The position numbers were made by a program, and so were the translations under genes. Shown in pieces: positions 60,674 through 64,000 of a stretch of 64,000 nucleotides of DNA (positions are counted from its first letter, which is position 1; every line of letters starts with the position of its first letter). Origin of the DNA: Calocera cornea HHB12733. Its lineage: Eukaryota; Basidiomycota; Dacrymycetes; Dacrymycetales; Dacrymycetaceae. The notes beneath the pieces were generated by a model. That model was not told the DNA's origin and did no database searches. It saw only the letters and a program-made list of their open reading frames with translations. The stretch spans positions 1-64,000 of the forward strand of contig KV423962.1 in the NCBI GenBank assembly GCA_001632435.1, in the 5' to 3' direction.

Positions 60674-61918
60674 AGGTGCGCTTTGACCGTGTACCCCAAC
60701 CTTTACCACTGACCCTTGATTCCAGTGTCCATGACGTGCTTAGCTGGTCTCGCAAGAGATGCTTCCTTCATCCGGAGTGAGTGAGCTATTACCGCCGTGT
60801 GGGAAGGGCTAACTCCGGAAGGGCAGCTCTCAAAGGGAGGTGGTTCTGGAATCTTTACGTCATTTTCAATCGTGTACGCCTGCTTGTATTGACAGACAAT
60901 GTGTTTTGAGCCTCTGTGTCCACGCGCTGCCTGTGCGTTGACGCTGGAATGAATTGATTTTGAATTGGACCATGCATGGAGATACGGGGGTCGCATGAAC
61001 GTGTCGGGGCCGTGCTCGGCCGTGCTCGGCCCGTTAAACATCCGACGAATGACAGGGGCGCGTGTCCCATCACGCGATGCACGAGCTGCTTCCCCCAAGG
61101 CACACCGCAAGGCCTTTCGTAGAGCCACGATAACGGCATTTGAGAGGCACACGGTGTGCGCTGTTCTCTACTCTGCGGGCCTTGTCAGGCCTTGTGAATG
61201 CTGACCTGAAAGCGCCCGAGCTTTACTGGTAGTGCCGCCAAGATTTTGGATGAAGCGGCAGCACCGTTTCATGAAACAAACGCGTTCTTTCGATCTTTGA
61301 CCGCAGGAGTCACCGAGTAAATGTACGCCTAAAACATGAGAATATTCGCGTTTCCATGGTGGAACACGAGGTCCAACATGCCGGTCACCATTGTTGGGAC
61401 CTCCTCGTCAACATTTCTCTCACTCAAAATTAGCCTTGAGATCCTTTGTAGAGCTAGTCATTAGTTCTCATGGGGCACAACGGCTCTACGTGCGAGAAGC
61501 AGAAATTATTGTCGCTAGGAGCTATGGAGGGATGGCACGGCGGTAAGCAAGAAAGCTCCCTGCCGCAGCCCATCGGATTGGAATGTTCGGAAGTTGCCGC
61601 CGCAAGAGCCCGCTCCTTCGTTAACCGAGCACACAGCCAACTGGTGGGGCTCGGGAGGGACTGCCACCCAGAAACGCGCACCCTTAATCCGTTCTAACGG
61701 GTTATCAGGCGAAACTGGCCGTTTCGGCGCCGAAAGGGCGTGCAAATGCGCGGTTGTTGGGCGGAAGACCCCGGAAACGGCCGTCGAGCGACCCTGCCGA
61801 AGGTCGACGCGTCGTCCAGCAGCAGCGCCTCCGAACACGCACGCCCACGTCGAGCAGCGTGCTTGCCGCTTGATCCCCAACTTGATTACCTGCCTCTTTC
61901 CTCATTGTCCACCCTCGA

Positions 61919-62859
61919 ATGGCGAGCGCAAAGATAGCCACCTTGGCAATAAGGGTGAGCCTTGCGATTGTGGCCGTAGAGCGGGCACGACGCTGACATG
62001 CGTGTGCCAGACGATCGCCAAGCCCATAAGCAACATTATCAAAAAGCAAGCGCAAGAGTGCGTTGTGGACGCATGCCCAGTGTGTGGCGCCGGCTGACCA
62101 GACACGCTGCAGCCACCCGACGTTCCGCCAGGTGTGCATATCGATCGCGCAGACGATGTACAGGAGCGAGGTCCGGTAGGCGCGTGCCCCTCCATGCCAG
62201 CGCCGCGCTCGCTCACCCTCGCTGCAGGCTGCGCGCGAACCTGCTGGGCGAGAACCCGAAGCACATCAAGCCGCTGAGCGAGGCAAAGTGCGTCCCACGG
62301 CCCTGTAGATGATGTGCCTGCGCTGAGCGCGGCGCAGGGCGATACAGAACGGCGCGAACTCGATAGCGGAGGGGTTCCTGTTCGCCGTAGCGGCGGGGCT
62401 GATCCTGGCCGAGAGCTGGCGGAGCTCGCGCAGCGCGTCGAAACGGCGGGATAAGGTGGACGACCACCTGGACGAGCTGACGACCAAGATTGCAGAGGTG
62501 CAGCAGAAGCTGGAGGAGAGGTCGGCGTACGAGGAGGCGAGGTGGAAGGAGGAGACGCTGCGGTGCGCTTGCAGGCCCTCTTCCGGCATTAACCACCCTT
62601 ACCTGTATGCAGGAACGACGAGCTCGCGCGCGTGCTGTCCCAGATCCTCGACCTGGGCTTACGAGGCGGGTGGCTGGAGATCAGCAATGGTCAGGCGGCG
62701 CAGCGGCCTCCGCCGCTCCAGATCGCGTCGTCAATACGAGACCACCTGCGGGAGGCGGAGGAGAGTGGGAGCCCCGTGCGGTGGGACGTGCCTACGGCGG
62801 AGGAGAACCCGTCTGGCCTGGGGCGACCACCTCCGTCACCCTCGGACGGTGCACACTAG
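61919..62859 (+). CDS. OPA3-like mitochondrial protein
   Basis: Orthologue of the OPA3 family, a protein of the mitochondrial envelope involved in mitochondrial morphology and lipid balance. Six exons: 61919-61954, 62011-62057, 62113-62175, 62228-62287, 62338-62562 and 62613-62859, all with GT-AG ends and consistent phase, give 225 residues. Features: MASAKIATLAIR N-terminus; TIAKPISNIIKKQAQ and HPTFRQVCISIAQTMYRSEVR, the family's conserved block; a membrane-prone segment AIQNGANSIAEGFLFAVAAG-LILAESWRS; KRRDKVDDHLDELTTKI followed by a coiled coil (EVQQKLEERSAYEEARWKEE); and a Pro-rich tail. A conserved single-copy gene that marks the edge of the accessory region. Confidence 0.93.
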
Positions 62860-63057
62860 GAGAGGGAGGATACTGTACAATAACAACAGAGTGCAATGGA
62901 CGGGTGCGTACTATACACACAGGAGGAGGACGAGCATGTGCAGCAGGAGGGTAAGGGTATCTAGCGGTATAGCGTCCAGCTCGCCGACCCAATAGGCGAA
63001 GCTGAGCGCGACTGCGAGCGCAGCGGGGGGATCAGGGCGAGGACCTCCATCAGCGAG

Positions 63058-64000
63058 TCAGGACACGGCGCAGGGGCCTTGCTCCGGCGCCCAGCACTTG
63101 TCCCAGTACGTCTCCTCCTCCCTCGTCATCTTTATCGGGCCGAGCCTGCGCCGCACGCGCAGCGTGTACGTCGCTTCTGCTGCGCCTGGCGCGGGGACGG
63201 GGTACCACCACTTGAGGGTCTGTCCGTCGATCTCGAACTTGCCCTCGCTGACCTGGACGTCGATGTCGACGAGGGCGGAGACGAGGGTGGCGGAGGAGGC
63301 GTTGATGCTCGGCGGGAGGATGGGCGAGTCGTACATGGGCGTCGTGGGCGACTCGACGATCGGCGTCGTCGGCACGGTCTGGGCGAGCGGGTGCGGGCTG
63401 CGCGCGCTCAGCATGCCATTCCCGTTGCCGTTGCCGTTGCCGTTGCCATTCCCGGTCGCGGGGATCTGCAAAGACAGCGCGGAGCGGGCGGCGGCCTGCT
63501 TGGACGTGGCGAGGCTCAGCTGACTCCTGCTCCTGGTGAAGAACGAGCTCTTGCTCCTTAGCCGCCCGTTCCCCATGCCCATCCCGCTCTTGGCCTTCTT
63601 CTCCCCCCTGCGGAGCAGCGCATCCGAGGCGTAGTGCACGACGGGGATGTAGACTTCTGTGGGGAGGTTCCCCTCCGCGTCCCGGTCCGCGTCCGCGCCG
63701 TCGCTGTCCTCCTCGTCGCCGAGGAGTTTTGTCGGCGCGTCCTCGGGCTTGACGCGGACGGTCATGCGGAAGTCGGCGCTGGCGATATCGAACTCGATGT
63801 CGGTGGGCACGCCGACGGTGGCGGTCGGGTAGGGGCGGGCAAAGGCGCGCGGGGCGCGCGCGCCGTTCGTCAGGAAGCGGTAGAGGTTGCCCGTCGCCCA
63901 GTCCGCTGCGGGCAGGGCGAGGTAGGGCGAGTTTGCGAGTGCGAGGCTGAGGGCGGACATGCTCGGGTCCGGCTGGAGCTGCTTCGCCAGGAGCGGGCTG
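63058..64000 (-). CDS. C-terminal part of a GH5-like glycoside hydrolase (glucosylceramidase/sterylglucosidase type), 5' end outside the window
   Basis: The frame is open to the window edge and ends at 63058. It resembles the C-terminal beta-domain of fungal GH5 enzymes acting on glucosylceramide or sterylglucoside: ARPYPTATVGVPTDIEFDI, FRMTVRVKPED, a Ser-rich insertion with a Gly-Asn dipeptide repeat (63418-63456), EVYIPVVHYASD, and a final strand pair LKWWYPVP and TYTLRVRRRLGPIK. The catalytic barrel would be upstream of 64000. The assignment rests on these short stretches; another membrane-lipid glycosidase is possible. Confidence 0.55.
   Translation of the reverse strand, partial: SPLLAKQLQPDPSMSALSLALANSPYLALPAADWATGNLYRFLTNGARAPRAFARPYPTATVGVPTDIEFDIASADFRMTVRVKPEDAPTKLLGDEEDSDGADADRDAEGNLPTEVYIPVVHYASDALLRRGEKKAKSGMGMGNGRLRSKSSFFTRSRSQLSLATSKQAAARSALSLQIPATGNGNGNGNGNGNGMLSARSPHPLAQTVPTTPIVESPTTPMYDSPILPPSINASSATLVSALVDIDVQVSEGKFEIDGQTLKWWYPVPAPGAAEATYTLRVRRRLGPIKMTREEETYWDKCWAPEQGPCAVS

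Overview
The window is nuclear DNA from a filamentous basidiomycete, most likely an Agaricomycete. Genes are cut by many introns of about 45-55 nt with GT(G/A/C)-AG ends and short branch-point tracts. The gene content fits: an SRPK-type kinase, OPA3, an unspecific peroxygenase, a GH5-type C-terminus, and above all a large tandem expansion of TKL-type kinase-like genes, a known habit of Agaricomycetes. I call the kinase-like loci PKL1 to PKL14, in order.

Layout. 1-3.4 kb: no supported gene, but a cluster of a GGTTCAGGTA motif in both orientations. 3.4-22.1 kb: minus-strand PKL1-PKL5. PKL2 is split by a nested pair of DNA transposons: a pogo-like element with a TA duplication, and inside its right terminal repeat a Mutator-like element (MULE) carrying a 2-oxoglutarate/Fe(II) dioxygenase gene. 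PKL4 reads as one gene with a helical N-terminus, a pseudokinase, a perfect Zn2Cys6 cluster and a second, intact-looking kinase. 22-25 kb: GC-rich DNA without a gene I can defend. 25.0-27.8 kb: SRPK gene with a 100-base assembly gap. 28.9-53.1 kb: plus-strand PKL6-PKL14, with a duplicated SRPK tail, a Copia-type LTR element in PKL9, another element in PKL7, segmental duplications and two P450 pseudogenes. 54.9-64 kb: a small secreted-protein candidate, a peroxygenase, OPA3 and the C-terminal part of a GH5-like hydrolase.

The PKL genes share one plan: a short hydrophobic first exon (often with Ser-Trp-Leu-Pro), two to four helical exons, then a TKL kinase domain with an intron always placed in the catalytic loop after HGxx(K/R)G. 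The HRD motif is always HGx. Only PKL3, the second domain of PKL4 and PKL11 keep all of Lys, HGD, DFG and APE. PKL4 (first domain), PKL6, PKL10 and PKL13 have HGR with DYG, and PKL8 has HGA with DYG, so they look catalytically dead. Helical bundle plus pseudokinase recalls MLKL and the MLKL-like proteins of plants and fungi. A signalling or regulated-cell-death role is an inference from architecture only.

All exon limits come from reading splice signals by eye and matching paralogues. No alignment, domain search or expression data were available.
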